Origin: Omphiscola glabra
Lineage: Eukaryota; Mollusca; Gastropoda; Lymnaeidae
Direction of reading: 5' to 3'
Assembly (NCBI GenBank): GCA_964017045.1
Contig: OZ024797.1
Location: forward strand, 13,299,062-13,363,061
Length of the DNA stretch: 64,000 nt
A model generated the notes under the pieces. That model saw only the letters and a program-made list of their open reading frames with translations, had not been told where the DNA came from and searched no databases. This document shows, in pieces, positions 1 through 14,100 of the stretch. Made by a program: the position numbers and the translations under genes. Within the stretch, counting starts at the first letter, position 1; every line of letters starts with the position of its first letter.

Positions 1-1976
1 TTACTTCCCATGGATACTAATGGAGTGAGATTAGTCTACAGTCTTCATCTCTATGCTTACTTCCCATGGATACTAATACTAAGGGTGTGAGACGACTTAA
101 TTACTACTGGGCCAGTGGCGTAGTGAGGGGGGGGGCATCATGCCCCGGGCGCTACTCACAAAGAGGCGCCAAATGGTATATTTTACTATAATATTGTATG
201 GTTTTCGAATGGGGGGCGCTAATAAAGGTATTGTACTGGGCTAATGTAATTTTGTTTCTTTAAAAGATGATTTCCTTCAAATGTATGACAAAAGAGTTTG
301 ACATTTTTATTTTGGTTTTGTTTTTGGGTAGCCTGCATAAAATAAAAGGCGAATTAATTTTTAAAATATTTAATTCGTCATGTTACCTACAAATGTATCT
401 TGGTTACGGGCCACGGTGTTGTGACACACATGTAACATGTGATTGTTAACATTTACGCCACACACTAAGGTGCTGTGACACATACATGTTAACCATACGC
501 CACACAGTATGATGCTGTGACATATGCATGAAACATGTTAACCATACGCCGCGCACTAAAGTGCTGTGACATACATGAAACCATTTTAACGTAATGCCAC
601 GCACTAAAGTGCTGTGACATACATGAAACTATTTTAAGTAATGCCACGCACTAAGGCGCCGTGACACACTAAGGCGCCGCGACACACTAAGGCGCTGCGA
701 CACACTAAGGGGCTTAAAGCTTAAACACTTTGGTGATGTGAAACACCGGTTGAAAATAGCATCTGTTGACGATGGACACATCTCGAAATTCGCCGCTTGT
801 CTCATTCGTCAGGTCGACAGGTGATACTGACCTTTCCATATTTGTACACGTTGCTGTTCCTGGTCACCAGTGCTTGAGCGACCTCTTCATTTTAAGGACC
901 GGGCAGGGGGGGAGGGGGGGTGGAGGCTGGATTTATTAACTATTCAACAAAATAAATAGCATGATTAACTCCCATGGAAAAAGATGTTTGACGTCAAATG
1001 ACGCCACAGACATATGCTTTTAATGAGTTTTAAACTAAAGTGTTGCGTTCATTTGATACTCACCCTGTACGGCTTTCTTAAAATGTATGTGGCAGGAAGG
1101 CTGGGTGACGTGCGGCATGTCATAACAAATTCCCGAATAACGCATTTGATGGTCTGGTTGATTTGGTAAATGCTGTCAATTGTTCAGACCGGAAGTCACA
1201 TCTGACAACACTTTGGTGTTTGGTGGCCTGATGCTTGAATGTCATATGTCGACCACAAACCAGCAATAAATTTAATTTAAAAAATAAAATAGAATAACTA
1301 TTTAATCTAGCGCCTTCTTAGTATCCTTAGTGTTGTCCTATTAGAGGGTTAGTCGGCTGCCTAGAGCGGCATTTTTCAAAGGTCCCAAAATTAATAATTA
1401 GACAAAAAAATAATTGATATACTTCTTATAAAAAAAAAAGTCGAGAACCGCTGCAAGGAGGCTATTCAGTGCTTACAACCGTTGGACCCAGTCAGTATCG
1501 CTATTGAATAAAAGCAGGGTGCATGGCTTGTGAACATTGACGGAGCGCCTGGTGCAGGGGCGGAATGGGTAGCTTATGTATGCAGTGGGGCTCGAAACTG
1601 GCGGTGAACGGTGGTCCCTAGACCCGCGCACACTCGTCAAAACTGTTTAAATTAATTGATGGCTGGCCATTAAATTTACAAACCGGGCAGGAGTCGAGCG
1701 CGAACTCTTGATTTCTGTAGACGAGATCGCAATGGCGGACTTTGTGTGGGTCTGTGTCCTTACGCCGCCCATGATACCTGAAGTAGTACACTACTACCAC
1801 CGTAAAAAGGAGTGTTACTACGAGGGGGTCCCACGAGAGTTGTCGTTCATGGATCACAGCCGGTGTGACCTGTGAGAAGGTGTGTGTGTGCTGTTGTCGT
1901 CGTCGCTTCTAGAATACCGGTACTGGATAGTGTCTTGGATCCTTTGTGGATATTGTGCTCCTCTGTCCGGCACGCG
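1..1976. other. 5' flank of gene A, no gene recognised
   Basis: No supported coding exon. The first 85 bases hold two copies of a TTACTTCCCATGGATACTAA-like unit. Near 112 there is a CAGTGGCGTAG start like the end of a dispersed hAT-like element, and 405-716 is a degenerate minisatellite. The promoter and 5' UTR of gene A must lie in the right part of this stretch if the signal-peptide exon is right, but I see no convincing TATA box. Confidence 0.5.
405..716. repeat. degenerate minisatellite (GCTGTGACA / CACTAAGG units)
   Basis: Successive copies of a unit of about 50-65 bases built on 'gccacgcactaaagtgctg' and 'tgacatacatgaaac', collapsing at 655-716 to a short unit 'cacactaaggcgccgcga' repeated about four times. 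Purely sequence-visible; no coding potential inferred. Confidence 0.75.
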
Positions 1977-2100
1977 ATGACCACCCCCACAAAGTTTATA
2001 CTGCTGTTGATGGTGATCGCAAGGGGCAGCGGTCAAGGTGTGACGCCCGACCTGAGAACAGGCAGTGTTAGTAGGTCAGGACCCCGTCACAGAAGTACAG
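1977..2100 (+). CDS. Gene A exon 1: signal peptide (residues 1-41)
   Basis: ATG at 1977 has G at -3 and A at +4. It opens [19 protein letters not shown], a short basic start followed by a hydrophobic core, then a Gly/Ser/Arg-rich stretch. The exon stops at a GTAGGC donor at 2101 in phase 1, which fits the phase-1 acceptor at 16871 (joined codon GTC, Val). Frame fit has a one-in-three chance of arising randomly, so the link across a 14.8-kb intron is plausible, not proven. The same frame stays open upstream to about 1872 but with no ATG. Confidence 0.55.
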
Positions 2101-5100
2101 GTAGGCCCGGGGGGAGTTGAATAGTTTCCACTTTTGGTAAATAAAAATATGTTGCAGTCGTTTGGCTAGACGAGGGCTCTTTTTAATAAGTCTACTTGTT
2201 CAATGTATTAACGGAAACGCGAGGTTGATTACATACACGTGCTTAAACAATATATATAATGTAAATAATATATGTATATATACTTATTCCGAATGTAATG
2301 GTATAGCAATAAATTAATGTGATGCGATCCTATTCTGTGAAACATAAATTTAAAATTAAAAAAAAAAAAATCAAACTATTGTATTTAAATTTAGCACAAT
2401 ACGAATTCAGAACTTTGCGTCCAAAAGGCTACCTCAGTTCATCACAATACACACACAGTCCTAGTTGATGAGTTAACCATGACTTATTGTAAATACATGA
2501 TTCCTTGTTTGCATTAGAACGTGAGATCCGGTTAGTGTGAATCTTAGACAAGACAACTTACATTTGAACGTGATGAGAGTCTTGATTTTTCGGTGCTCTA
2601 ATTTCCACTTGATACATCATATATGCACATGGACACAAATTAGACCTGCTGGACACATTCTAGACACACAGTTCCTCTTGTTGTGGTGACTCCCAACCAT
2701 AAAATTATTTTCGCTGCTATTTCACAAATATGGTTTCCGATGGTCTTAGGCGACCCCTGTGTAAGGTTCGCTCGACCCCCACACAAAGGGTCCCGATCCA
2801 CAGGTTGAGAACCGCCTATTTAGAAGATTAAATTAGTGCACCCTTATCTGATGCATTGAAATGTTCAAACGTGACGTAAGCAAATTTAATTTAAGTCATG
2901 TGCTAAGTTTAATTGAGCACATCAATATTTATTTTTTAAATGTTGTCCAATGTCGCCAAAAGATATCTGCCGTTAATGCTTTACTACGTCTAGTGTAGGT
3001 ATCACTATACCAGTACACTTTACTGAACCTGGTGTAGGTATCACTATAACAGTATACTTTACTGCGTCTGGTATAGGTTTCACAAAGTTATATCAATGTT
3101 TTTTGAAAATACATGAAAATACTTGAACTAGTGTTTAGCTAATCAAAATAAAAGGAAAATATGTGAGTTTCGTGTATGTGTGTTTTATTTAATGTTTTGT
3201 TCATGTACAGAGCTTTGATTTTCGAATGAGACCGGGGGGAAAAAGGGGGGCGTGGAGGGGTCGGATAACAGACCACTTCCATGGAAAGGTCGCCTTAAAA
3301 AATTAATGGCAAAAAGAAAATATTTCATTACCTCATAGGTATTACCTCGTATTAGGTACGAGGCTGGTGCGGCTAACACCTTGGCCCGCCATAGGCGGCA
3401 CATATGTATATGCTTCGACATTGAATTTATGAACTTATTCTACATTAATTATCCTGAAATATGACAGTCCACATATCCTCTTTCTGTCTCTAAATAAATA
3501 AAACTGTCAATGTCACCTAAAAAGCTGTCAAATCCGTGATTTCTAATTATTTTCGCAACCGTTTTAGTTAGCCTAGTGACTTCCTGTATAAGCCTAGTGA
3601 CTTCCTGTATAAGCCTAGTGACTTCCTGTATAAGCCTAGTGACTTCCTGTATAAGCCTAGTGACTTCCTGTATAAGCCTAGTGACTTCCTGTATAAGCCT
3701 AGTGACTTCCTGTGTAAGCCTAGTGACTTCCTGTGTAAGCCTAGTGACTTCCTGTATAAGCCTAGTGACTTCCTGTGTAAGCCTAGTGACTTCCTGTGTA
3801 ATCCCAGTGACTTCCTCTGTAAGCCTAGTGACTTCCTGTATAAGCCTAGTGACTTCCTGTATAAGCCTAGTGACTTCCTGTATAAGCCTAGTGACTTCCT
3901 GTATAAGCCTAGTGACTTCCTGTATAAGCCTAGTGACTTCCTGTAGTCACTCGTAAGCCTTTCAGTGCGTGTAACGTGAATTATGACGTAATCACTTACG
4001 TAGGTAGCCGTTGCACGAAGTGAACGTCCTGACCAACTTCAATGCAATTTGTTGTCTTATAGTTGAAAGTATTAGCCGCGATCCTTTAAATGTGTTATTT
4101 ATCTTAAATTATAGCGTACTTATACTTTTTTTTTATTTGCTCTAATTGTACATTAGCCAAAGTCAGTGGTCGGCAAATCGCGGCTCGTGAGCCGCATGCC
4201 GCTATCAGACTTTTAGCAACTTGAGTTCGGCTCTGCTGTGTCGGGGCGGTGCCAGGCTATGTGGGGGGCGGTGCCATGCTGTTGGGGGGGGGGCAGTGCC
4301 AGGCTGTGTGGGGGGGGGGGGCAGTGCCAGGCTATATCGCAGATTTTCATTCGCTTCCATTTTTTGTTGTTTATTGCATGCAATTGTATAAGCACCAGCT
4401 GTTGTTGTTCTCATTGTGGGGACTTCTTGTGTGTACATAACTTGCACTGATGCATTAAAAAAAAAGATTGTTTTCTCACGTAAGTTAATTAAATAAAGTC
4501 ATCCCCCCCCCCCCCCCGCAGTTGGATTTTGTTTTAAATTTATTTATTTTATTAAAATAACTTTTTATCCAGGTGTGCTGGGACTGTTTTTTTTTTTTTG
4601 GTGTATGTGTAGGGGGGTGTGCGGCATTGGAAAAAGATAAAGAAACCTTGGTTAAGGGAGGCTTCGTTTAGTTGACGGGTACGTCATAATTGACCATAAA
4701 GAAATGAAACGGGTATGATGTTTGGTTGATTTATTTATGGGGTGCGGGGGATTCTCTTGTGTACGTGCGTACAGGATCGGGATCAAAAAGTGTACGGGTG
4801 TACAGAATCGGGGTAAAAAGTTGTACGGGCGCAACCGAGGAGGGCGGATATGAACATTAGATTTTTTTTTTCCAAACTGATTTTAGATGGCTCCTAACCA
4901 AACCGCAAGGTGGACCTATATTACCACTATACTGTATTACATGCTGTGTGTGTCACAGTGGGCCTATATATCCACTATACTGTATTACACGCTGTGTGTG
5001 TCACGGTGGGCCTATGTATCCACTACACTGTATTACACGCTGTGTGTGTCACACGTGGGCCTATATATCCACTATTCTGTATTACACGCTGTGTGTGTCA

Positions 5101-8100
5101 CACGTTGGCCTATATATCCACTATACTGTATTACACGCTGTGTATAGCAATGCGAATTTTGCTCACACTCCAGATAATTATTTCGCGTGCTGAAAGAAAC
5201 TGTTCCAAGCTGAAACTCATCCAAATAACATCGTCTTCATTCATCCATGTCTCTAGATCAGCGGTTCCTAACCTGTAGGTCGTGACCTCTTTGGGGGTCG
5301 AATGACCTTTTCCCAGGGGTCGCGTGAGACCTTCGGGGAAAAAAATCTACAGTTATGAAGTAGTAATGAAAATAATTTTGTTGCTGGAGGTTCGCCACAA
5401 CACGAGGAGCTCTATTAAAGGGTAGCGGCATTAGAAAGGTTGAGAACCACTGCTCTAGTTAGTATGATCGGTTTAGCTAAAGTAGCGGTAGATAGTACGA
5501 TAACAGCTACAAAACAGATAGATTTGTCTCAATCAAATTATTCAGCATTTTGCTCCTGTGAATATCAATAATAGCATATTTTTTCTTCTCAGAATGAGAT
5601 ACTCTCCACACTTATGGAACATTTGCAAGTGCAGGATATTTTGGTATCGCTAGCATACGTTTTTAAAAAATACTCTGCAAAAGCAGGAAAATCATATTTA
5701 TTTTGAAATTAACTCTAAAACACTCAACGCTGCTACAGACTTCATAGTTTGAGTTTAAGTCGTTAGGCTTTTTGTAATTTAAAAGAAAAATATTTATTAC
5801 CACTTTCATCATTTGGATTTATAGTCAAAATAATGATAGAAATTGTAGTTTCTATGAAAACTGAACAAAAAAAAAATAGATGACTGAACAATATTTATGT
5901 TTCATGGGGCGGCATCTTTTGGTTCTTGCATATAGCACAAAACTTGCTGACGCCGCCTCTGACTGACCCTAATCAGCCCCCACCAGCAACTTCAAAGAAA
6001 ATATTGCATTATTATAGAAATTATGACGCATCAGTAACATATTTTGTCACGCATAAATCCATGTACTTTTATTTGTAGTTAAGTAACGGTGTTTTGTGAT
6101 GCATAAATCCATGTACTTTTATTTGTAGTTAAGTAACAGTGTTTTGTGATGCATAAATCCATGTACTTTTATTTGTAGTTAAGTAACGGTGTTTTGTGAT
6201 GCATAAATCCATGTACTTTTATTTGTAGTTAAGTAACGGTGTTTTGTGATGCATAAATCCATGTACTTTTATTTGTAGTTAAGTAACGGTGTTTTGTCAC
6301 GCATAAATCCATGTAATTTTATTTGTAGTTAAGTAACGGTGTTTTGTGATGCATAAATCCATGTACTTTTATTTGTAGTTAAGTAACGGTCTTTTGTCAC
6401 GCATAAATCCATGTGCTTTTATTAGTAGTTAAGTAACGGTGTTTTGTGATGCATTTTTACAGTAATCTGTCTTGTTTACTAGCCTATCGGAAACCTTCTT
6501 ACAAATAAACAAGTTAACATGCTTCTCCACGACAAGTGTGCACCTCAAGGGTAATGTTAACCAACACAGTCTTCATAAAATAATTCTGTTCAGTATTTCA
6601 TATAGAATGCGCAGCTCAAAATCTTTACGATATTAACGTAAGACATTCATTGTTTGGCTTAGTCTTTGAAAAAGAAATCATTTATAAATTACGTCTATTG
6701 GAGTAAATGTGTCAAGGTCTCCGACCGGCTTTATTAGTCTGTGCTGAATTTAATGTAGGGCAGTCGTGTAACTAGCGGGTTGGCTACACCTGATATGGGA
6801 GTGGGGCCTTGGGGTGGGGGGAGTTCTTGGAGAGATTTTTGGGTACAGTAGAAAACCTATACAAGCCAATAAAGAAAAAAAAAACGAACGTGGGGGGGGG
6901 GGGTGTGTGTGGGGAGGAGGATCGACAGAGGGGCTCTAAAAGTAAAGCGATTGGCGGCACTGCTTGACCTGATTGTGTTATACGAAGAGTTGTTTCTTGT
7001 TGTCTTAAATTGCGTCCAAATAAGGCTATAATCACCACACAAAAAAGTATTGCTAACATTATTTTGCATGATGAGTGTAAATGTAAAATAATTAAATACG
7101 CCCTAAAAACAAAGTTTTTCGTATTAATCCTTTACTAGATATAGCCCGCCAAACATTGGCGGCAGCAATGCGTCCCATCTACTCAAGTTACTTGACAAAC
7201 CATGAACTCAAGCTACACACCCTGCCCCCCCCCCCCTTTCCTCACCCCATGATACGTCACCGCACAGTTTTTATTCCACGCCCATGAATTATATTAAATA
7301 TTTTGATGTCCTTACCACTTAAACTGAGACGATTTCATTTTCCGAAACAAAATATTACGCGCCAAACGCAGTTGCGTTATATAAAAGTATATATAATTTA
7401 GCGTAGTAATCGAGAATTATATTTTGCACGCTACTGAGCTCATCATTGAACAATATTTTCTTTCAAACATATAGAATTATTTATATTAAACTCTCTCTCC
7501 CAAGTTCGCTGAATAGAAAGGAACCGGTAATGGAAGCAGTAAATTAGGAAGCCATCCACGAGTCATTCTAGAAGCGTAATATAAATATAAGAGATATACA
7601 TTTTGTATTATTTTATTTTATATTAAAAAACCCGCTTTTACTTCGCTGAACTATTCCACCAGTTATTGCAGAAAAACTATTCCACCAGTTATTGCAGAAA
7701 AACGAAGGCAAATGCGCACCAAAAACACTTGCGTTTTTTTTTTTTTTCCTTCAAAGAATTTCATTTCATTTAGCGTAGTTATCGTGAATTTTATTTAATT
7801 AACCTAGTGGCATCATAATTATTTTCCTCATCTTCCCCTTGAAAAACTGGAAAAACTTATTTTTGTAGGTAGGGGCTGGAAGGCGGAGCTGAAAATTTTC
7901 GTATCCGGAAATTTGATCGAAAGAAATTTCATCGACGGAAAATTGATCGACGGAAATTTGATCGAACGGAAATTTGGTCGAATCAGTTTTTCAGTTTCAA
8001 CTTCGATAGGTAGACCGGAAGTGGGCCAATTAGCCGTCCGAAATTTTTCTCCTAAACACACAAAAGTGAAGTTATTATATTGTATTTAAAATAAAAAAAA

Positions 8101-11100
8101 TTTAAAAAATTCCGTACAATAATTACATTTTCTAAAGTTTTCCAAGTCTTAGCAGAGTCCAAATAATAATAATAATAAAATTAACAAATACTATTTTTTT
8201 TAAAAGTTCTATATATTTAAATGGGTTTTAAAGACTGGTCATTTTTAGAAATCGTATAAGAATGGCCTAATTTTAAGAACACGTGAGATGTTTACAAAAG
8301 ACATCATATATTTATTAATGTGTGATTTTTATCCGAGGGTAATCCTATAAATATGAAGTAAAATTTCCCAATATTCAGTTGATTGAAATATTTATTTTTT
8401 TTTAAGTTTCCAACCACTTTAAACACTACTTTTAAATAAACTTAAATGAATGAATCAGCTGTTTATTCATCTTTAACTGCAGAACGCACGCCTCTTCTTG
8501 TTTATAACTAACAACACACTAACCTACTTTAAAAGCTACGATTTTATGATGAAATATAATTTGAATACAGATTGCCAATGTTTGATACTTGACAAGAACT
8601 GTATTAAAATTAGAGACCTTTCTAGTGATTTCAACTTAGTTTAATACCGGGTTATTCCAAGTCTTTCAACTAATGGGAATGCACTAAATAAATAAATACA
8701 TATCCCGAAAGATGCGAGCAACGAAAAACTAAGACCTCGGCTTACAACGAGGCGCGGCCTATTTTCAAATCGATACCATATATTTATCATTAAATAGTGT
8801 AAGCCTGTCAAAAAGATTATCCTTAAATATACGGATCATCAACTATACCGGGGTATCCATATTCCATGGTTTCCACCAAGTGTAATCGGTAAAAGGCACT
8901 AGTTGCTATCTTTGCAATTCTTTTTAAAAATATTATATAAATGACAATTGAGTTTTTTCAAGGATTATATTTCCACTTTTTATTGTACAATTTTTTTTCT
9001 TCCCTGGAGAGCATGAGATTTGGCTTTCTCCGCCGGTAGTTGGGGGGGGGGGTGGGGGAGAGGGAGGATTCACGAAAGATCCTTGAAAGAAACACTGTTG
9101 TACGGACTTATACCTGCTTTCAATAGTGCTGTGAACCATGGTTTCTTTCAGGCATACCTCCGGGGGGGGGGGGGGGCTGCCCCCCGGAGCAAGTCAAGTG
9201 CCCCCCAGGGGAAAATGTGTAAAAAAAAAATTATCTAAATTTAATTTTTATAAAATTTTTAAAAGTAATTGAAGTTTGTGTCTTTCATCGATTACAATTA
9301 TTGGAAACAAATAAAATATCGCTTTGTTCGATATTTATTGATGATCCATATCGTTCAGGTTAATCTTGTTACAGGCTTGCAGAAATCTATTATAAATATC
9401 GTATTGTTTTGAAAATTGACCGCTCCTGATCATAAGCTAAAATCATACTTTTTCTTTTCGCATATATCGGTATCTTTTATTTAATAAAATTTTTGCAACT
9501 GCACAAGTTGAAAGAATTTATAATAACACTGTATTAAACTACCTTTACATCGATATAAATGTCTATAAATTGAATGTAGCTCTTGCTAAGTAATAAACAT
9601 GTGCAATTTGTTTTGACATTATATTATATAATAGCATCATGCTTTAAAAAAATCATTTTAGCAAATATTTTTAATGTAGTAGATCCCATAGATGTATACT
9701 GACTTAGATCAAATGAAAAATTAAAAAAAAACAAAAACAAAAAAAACAAACAAACTAATTTTAAAACAAAAAAATTAGGAATTTACCGGTTGCATACAAA
9801 TAGTGGACATCAAATCAATAATTATTAAATCGAGAGCGTTTCTAGTTTTTTAACACAGTTTCGGGAACAGAGTAAAATGATTTTTTTTTTTTTTTTAATT
9901 TTTTTTATCAAATCCCCAACGACTTTTCTCTGTTAATATGATAATAATAAACAATCTTCCGCAGCTGTTTGAACTATTTAAAAAAAAATATTTTAAGATG
10001 ATAATCCAGTAGAAAGAATATATATATTTAAACAACGAATAAAAAAAAATCGAGTATTTCGACTATCTTGTAAATGCCATTTTTGGTTGTAGTTAAAAAA
10101 AAATTCTGTAGAATTGGTAAAAAAAATTGTTTTAAAGTATAATATCGAAGAGGCAAGTTGTAATGATCTGAAGCAAATTATAGTAGTTTAAAAATCGTAA
10201 TCGACATTCAATCAACTGAATATTGAGAATTTAAACTTTAAGTTAATACGAAAAAAAGCACACATTAATAAATATATGATGTCTTTTGTAAATAGGTCAT
10301 GACTTCTTAACAATTATGTAGGTTACATATGATTTATAAATAATAACAATTTTGAAAATCCACAAAGATGTAGTTTATAGCCTTTTGTACAGTAAAGCTC
10401 TTTTTTCTTTTTGACTTTGGTGAAACTTGGAAATATTTAGAAATAAACGTTATGTTTTTGGTTTTTCTTTTTCGTTCAAAATGTAAAACTATTTTAGCAT
10501 TTCTTTTTTGTGATGGATACCTTTTTTGGAAGGAATTCTTTTTTTTTTTTAAATTTTAAAAATATTTTGTATTAAATTAATTATTTTTTATGTAGTGACC
10601 CCAAAAAATATTTTTAAATAATAACTTTAAAAACACATTACTTTTCAATTTAAAAAATAATGTTTGCATAACACACTTAGTCAAGCAGAAAGGCCCAGAT
10701 TGATTGGGAACTTCCTCAAGTACCCTCTCTGTACTTTGATTCTACTTTTGGAGTTATCCATCGTCATATGTATGAGTCGAATAAGTTTTTTAAGGACTCC
10801 AAGTTCCAGCAGAGCATCGTTTATGTATTTCCTGTCTATGCTATCATAAGCTGATTTGTAGTCCACATATAGTTGGTGTATATTGATGTTGTATTCTTAG
10901 CATTTTTCTACGAGACATCTAACAGTAAATATATGAGCATCTGAAATGCCCCTTCACACATTGTCTTAAAGATACATTGAATACAGTGCATGATACCCTC
11001 ACTAAGTAACTCTTGTTACCAGTGAAATATCCGCATCAACACTAGGCACAGAAACATTGCAAATCCCATCTACATTCATAGGAGCCATAATGATCAATAA

Positions 11101-14100
11101 ATTGATCGTGGGCCCTTAATATACAGAAAAAGTGTGACTTACGGGGTTGAATCTAATCTTATGTCAAATGATTTTCTTCGGCGCACCACAACCAGAATGA
11201 ATTTAGTTTACGTATGCCTCCCTTGACGCTTGAAACATTATATTCCCCGATCAATGACAGTCTTATCAAAACATTCGAATCATGTATACTCCAAAATGCA
11301 CCTTTTGATTGTTAAACAATCACACATTTTCTGCTGCTCTACTTCCGATAAAAATTACTTGACATGAAAGCCAAATTTGGTGCTGATATATACACTGTCC
11401 AGCGGCGAGCCTAGTGTTAGCGCCACCCTAGGTGGGTTACATTTTTGACGCGCTACCTTTCTCAATAGAAACTCTGCAGATGTCCGAAAATCCCGCCGCT
11501 CTATCTAAAGAAAAAATGACACCTGGGAAGACCAAATGTTCACCCCCCCCCCTTTTTTACGTCACTGACGTGAGTCTTAGGTGACAGGGGACAAGATTCA
11601 TTTTTACTCCCCCCCCGCTAAACTCTGAAACCCATTATTTTTATCCATTAACACTATAGTCCATTTGATGCCCCCGCTAGTCTGGCGCATGGGGACATAT
11701 GTCCCATCTGCCACCCCTTAGCTACGCCGCTGGCTACTGACACCTGGCACTGCCCCCCCCCCCCGAACATCTGAAGTTCTCCCCCGGGGGAAAATTTCTG
11801 AAAGAAACACTGCTGTGAACGGCTCTGCTAATACATGGTCCGCTCAGAGTAGATGTTGCGGTGTGCGTGCATTATGCATGCACTTAGCATGTCACGTTAC
11901 ATCTGTATCCAGCCCCCGCTGTCATTAATTCCCGCCAAATAACTTTCAGTTTATTATCATTTCATCTGTTCTCAATCAAGGGAGGGAAGGGTGATAAAAG
12001 CTTGTGCGCGGTGCTTCCCAGACCGGGATCAAATTACCCTACAGTCGGTAAACATGATCTTATGTATATGGGTAAGCTTGTGGAATGTACATTCAATTGA
12101 CTGTTGCAGTTTAAAAGTAATCTTCAGAAATTTATAAATTGGTTTGGTCTGCCAGTAGTCAAGTCAATAGCTAGACCAAGTGGTCCACCAATACTCAAGT
12201 AAATAGCTAGACCAAGTGGTCCACCAAAAATCAAGTCAATAGCTAGACCAAGTGGTCCACCAATACTCAAGTCAATAGCTAGACCAAGTGGTCCACCAAA
12301 AATCAATTCAATAGCTAGACCAAGTGGTCCACCAATACTCAAGTCAATAGCTAGACCAAGTGGTCCACCAAAAATCAATTCAATAGCTAGACCAAGTGGT
12401 CCACCAATAATCAAGTCAATAGCTAGACCAAGTGGTCCACCAATACTCAAGTCAATAGCTAGACCAAGTTGTCCACCAAAAATCAAGTCAATTGCTAGAC
12501 CAAGTGGTCCACCAAAAATCAATTCAATAGCTAGACCAAAGTACAATGTTACGATATTGGCAACTATCAAACATCTTTGTTAAATGTATTTGGAAAAAGT
12601 ATATAAATTATTCATTCTTATATTCATAATATTTCTTGCATGGGGTAATCAGTACTTTCGGATTAACAGTCCTGGCACATGATTAAAAATAGTTCGGGAT
12701 GGAGAAAACTTTCGTAACATCACCTCCCTCCCCCACCCATTCCTCTTCTCCACCCCCCTATCCCCCGTTCTTCGCATAGGTTCCCTTGCAATAATTATCT
12801 GGTTTCAAGGGAACGCGTGCCAAGACGTTAAGTTGTTATATTTCAGCCACGGAATCTCATTTATAAAAAGTATAAGCCAACATATAGGCCTACTCAAATT
12901 CATGGCATTTGTGTTAGAAGGAAGGGTTTAAGGCTCAGCTTGGAGCCACCAGCCAACTCAGCATTATGGCATTTGTTTCAGAAGAAAGGGTTTAAGACTC
13001 AGTTTGGAGCCACCAGCCAACTCAGCATTATGGCTTTTGTTTCAGAAGAAAGGGTTGAAGACTCAGTTTGGAGCCACCAGTTGTTGGATTCTTTGCTGAC
13101 GTTGAATTATGTAAATGATGTTGTAACATTGTCGGAATTGAAAGAATACAAGTCTCCGTGGAGAAGGGCTCTTATATGAAACAAAAATCATTCAGGTCTT
13201 TAAAAGAGTAGCTATATTGATCTTGCGTACGTATAAGATTCACAAAAAATAGCTCCACCCCGTTCCTTCCGAGAAACCAGAAGAGTATGATCTAATGAAC
13301 TGTAAAGAAAAAAAAATTATATATAAGTATTATAAGCAGTCCTGGTGTAATCTATATAAACCAAATGAGAGAACCCATGTTATAATACAGGGGTGGCCAA
13401 CCCATGGACCGGATGTGGCCCACCCATGGACCGGATGTAACCCGTCAAGTCAGGTGTTGTTGTCCAATAGTTGTATCACCATTGAGCTCATTTCTTAATT
13501 CAATGAGCAATTATTTTCATTCTTGGCCAAAACGCACATTAAAAATATATATCCAGCTCTCATTCTTGTGACCGGTATGCGCCATTTCGGTGTTCCCTCC
13601 TGTGGACTTGACTTGTACAAAATTTGATTCAAATTAGTAATCTCAAATCTTGAAAAAACAATTATAAAATTATATATACTATTTAGTAACAATTAAATTT
13701 AAAGGATTTCTATAACACAGATAGGTTAAGGGAGCCTGGATGTCCACTTGCGTCTATTCTGTCGTTCTCTCTTTAAGTGTAGAATGATGCAACAACTAAA
13801 TTAATCAACGCGCCTAAATGCATCCCATCATTTTAAAATAAAAAAAAAATCTCCACTTTCAGTAGACTTTAGTGGGCGTCCTCACCACTCCCCCATCCCA
13901 CTCCCCATCCCACTCCCCATCCCACTCCCCATCCCACTCCCCATCCCACCCCATCCCACTCCCCATCCCACTCCCCATCCCACTCCATCCCACTCCCCAC
14001 CCCCACCCCACTCCCCATCCCACCCCCACCCCACTCCCCACCCGCTCCCCATTCCACTCCCCATCCCACTCCCAATCCCACCCCACTCCCCACCCCACTC

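Noticed and set aside
1618..1857. Minus-strand 79-codon ORF with a hydrophobic stretch (LVVTLLFTVVVVYYF) just upstream of gene A
   Set aside because: No splice sites, family or partner exon recognised; it overlaps the likely promoter/5' UTR of gene A. Could be a divergent exon but unsupported.
3576..3956. 126-codon ORF of TSCISLV repeats
   Set aside because: Produced by the 21-bp array; no unique sequence on either side.
12124..12570. 148-codon minus-strand ORF of [12 protein letters not shown] repeats
   Set aside because: Artefact of the 36-bp array (multiple of three, no stops).
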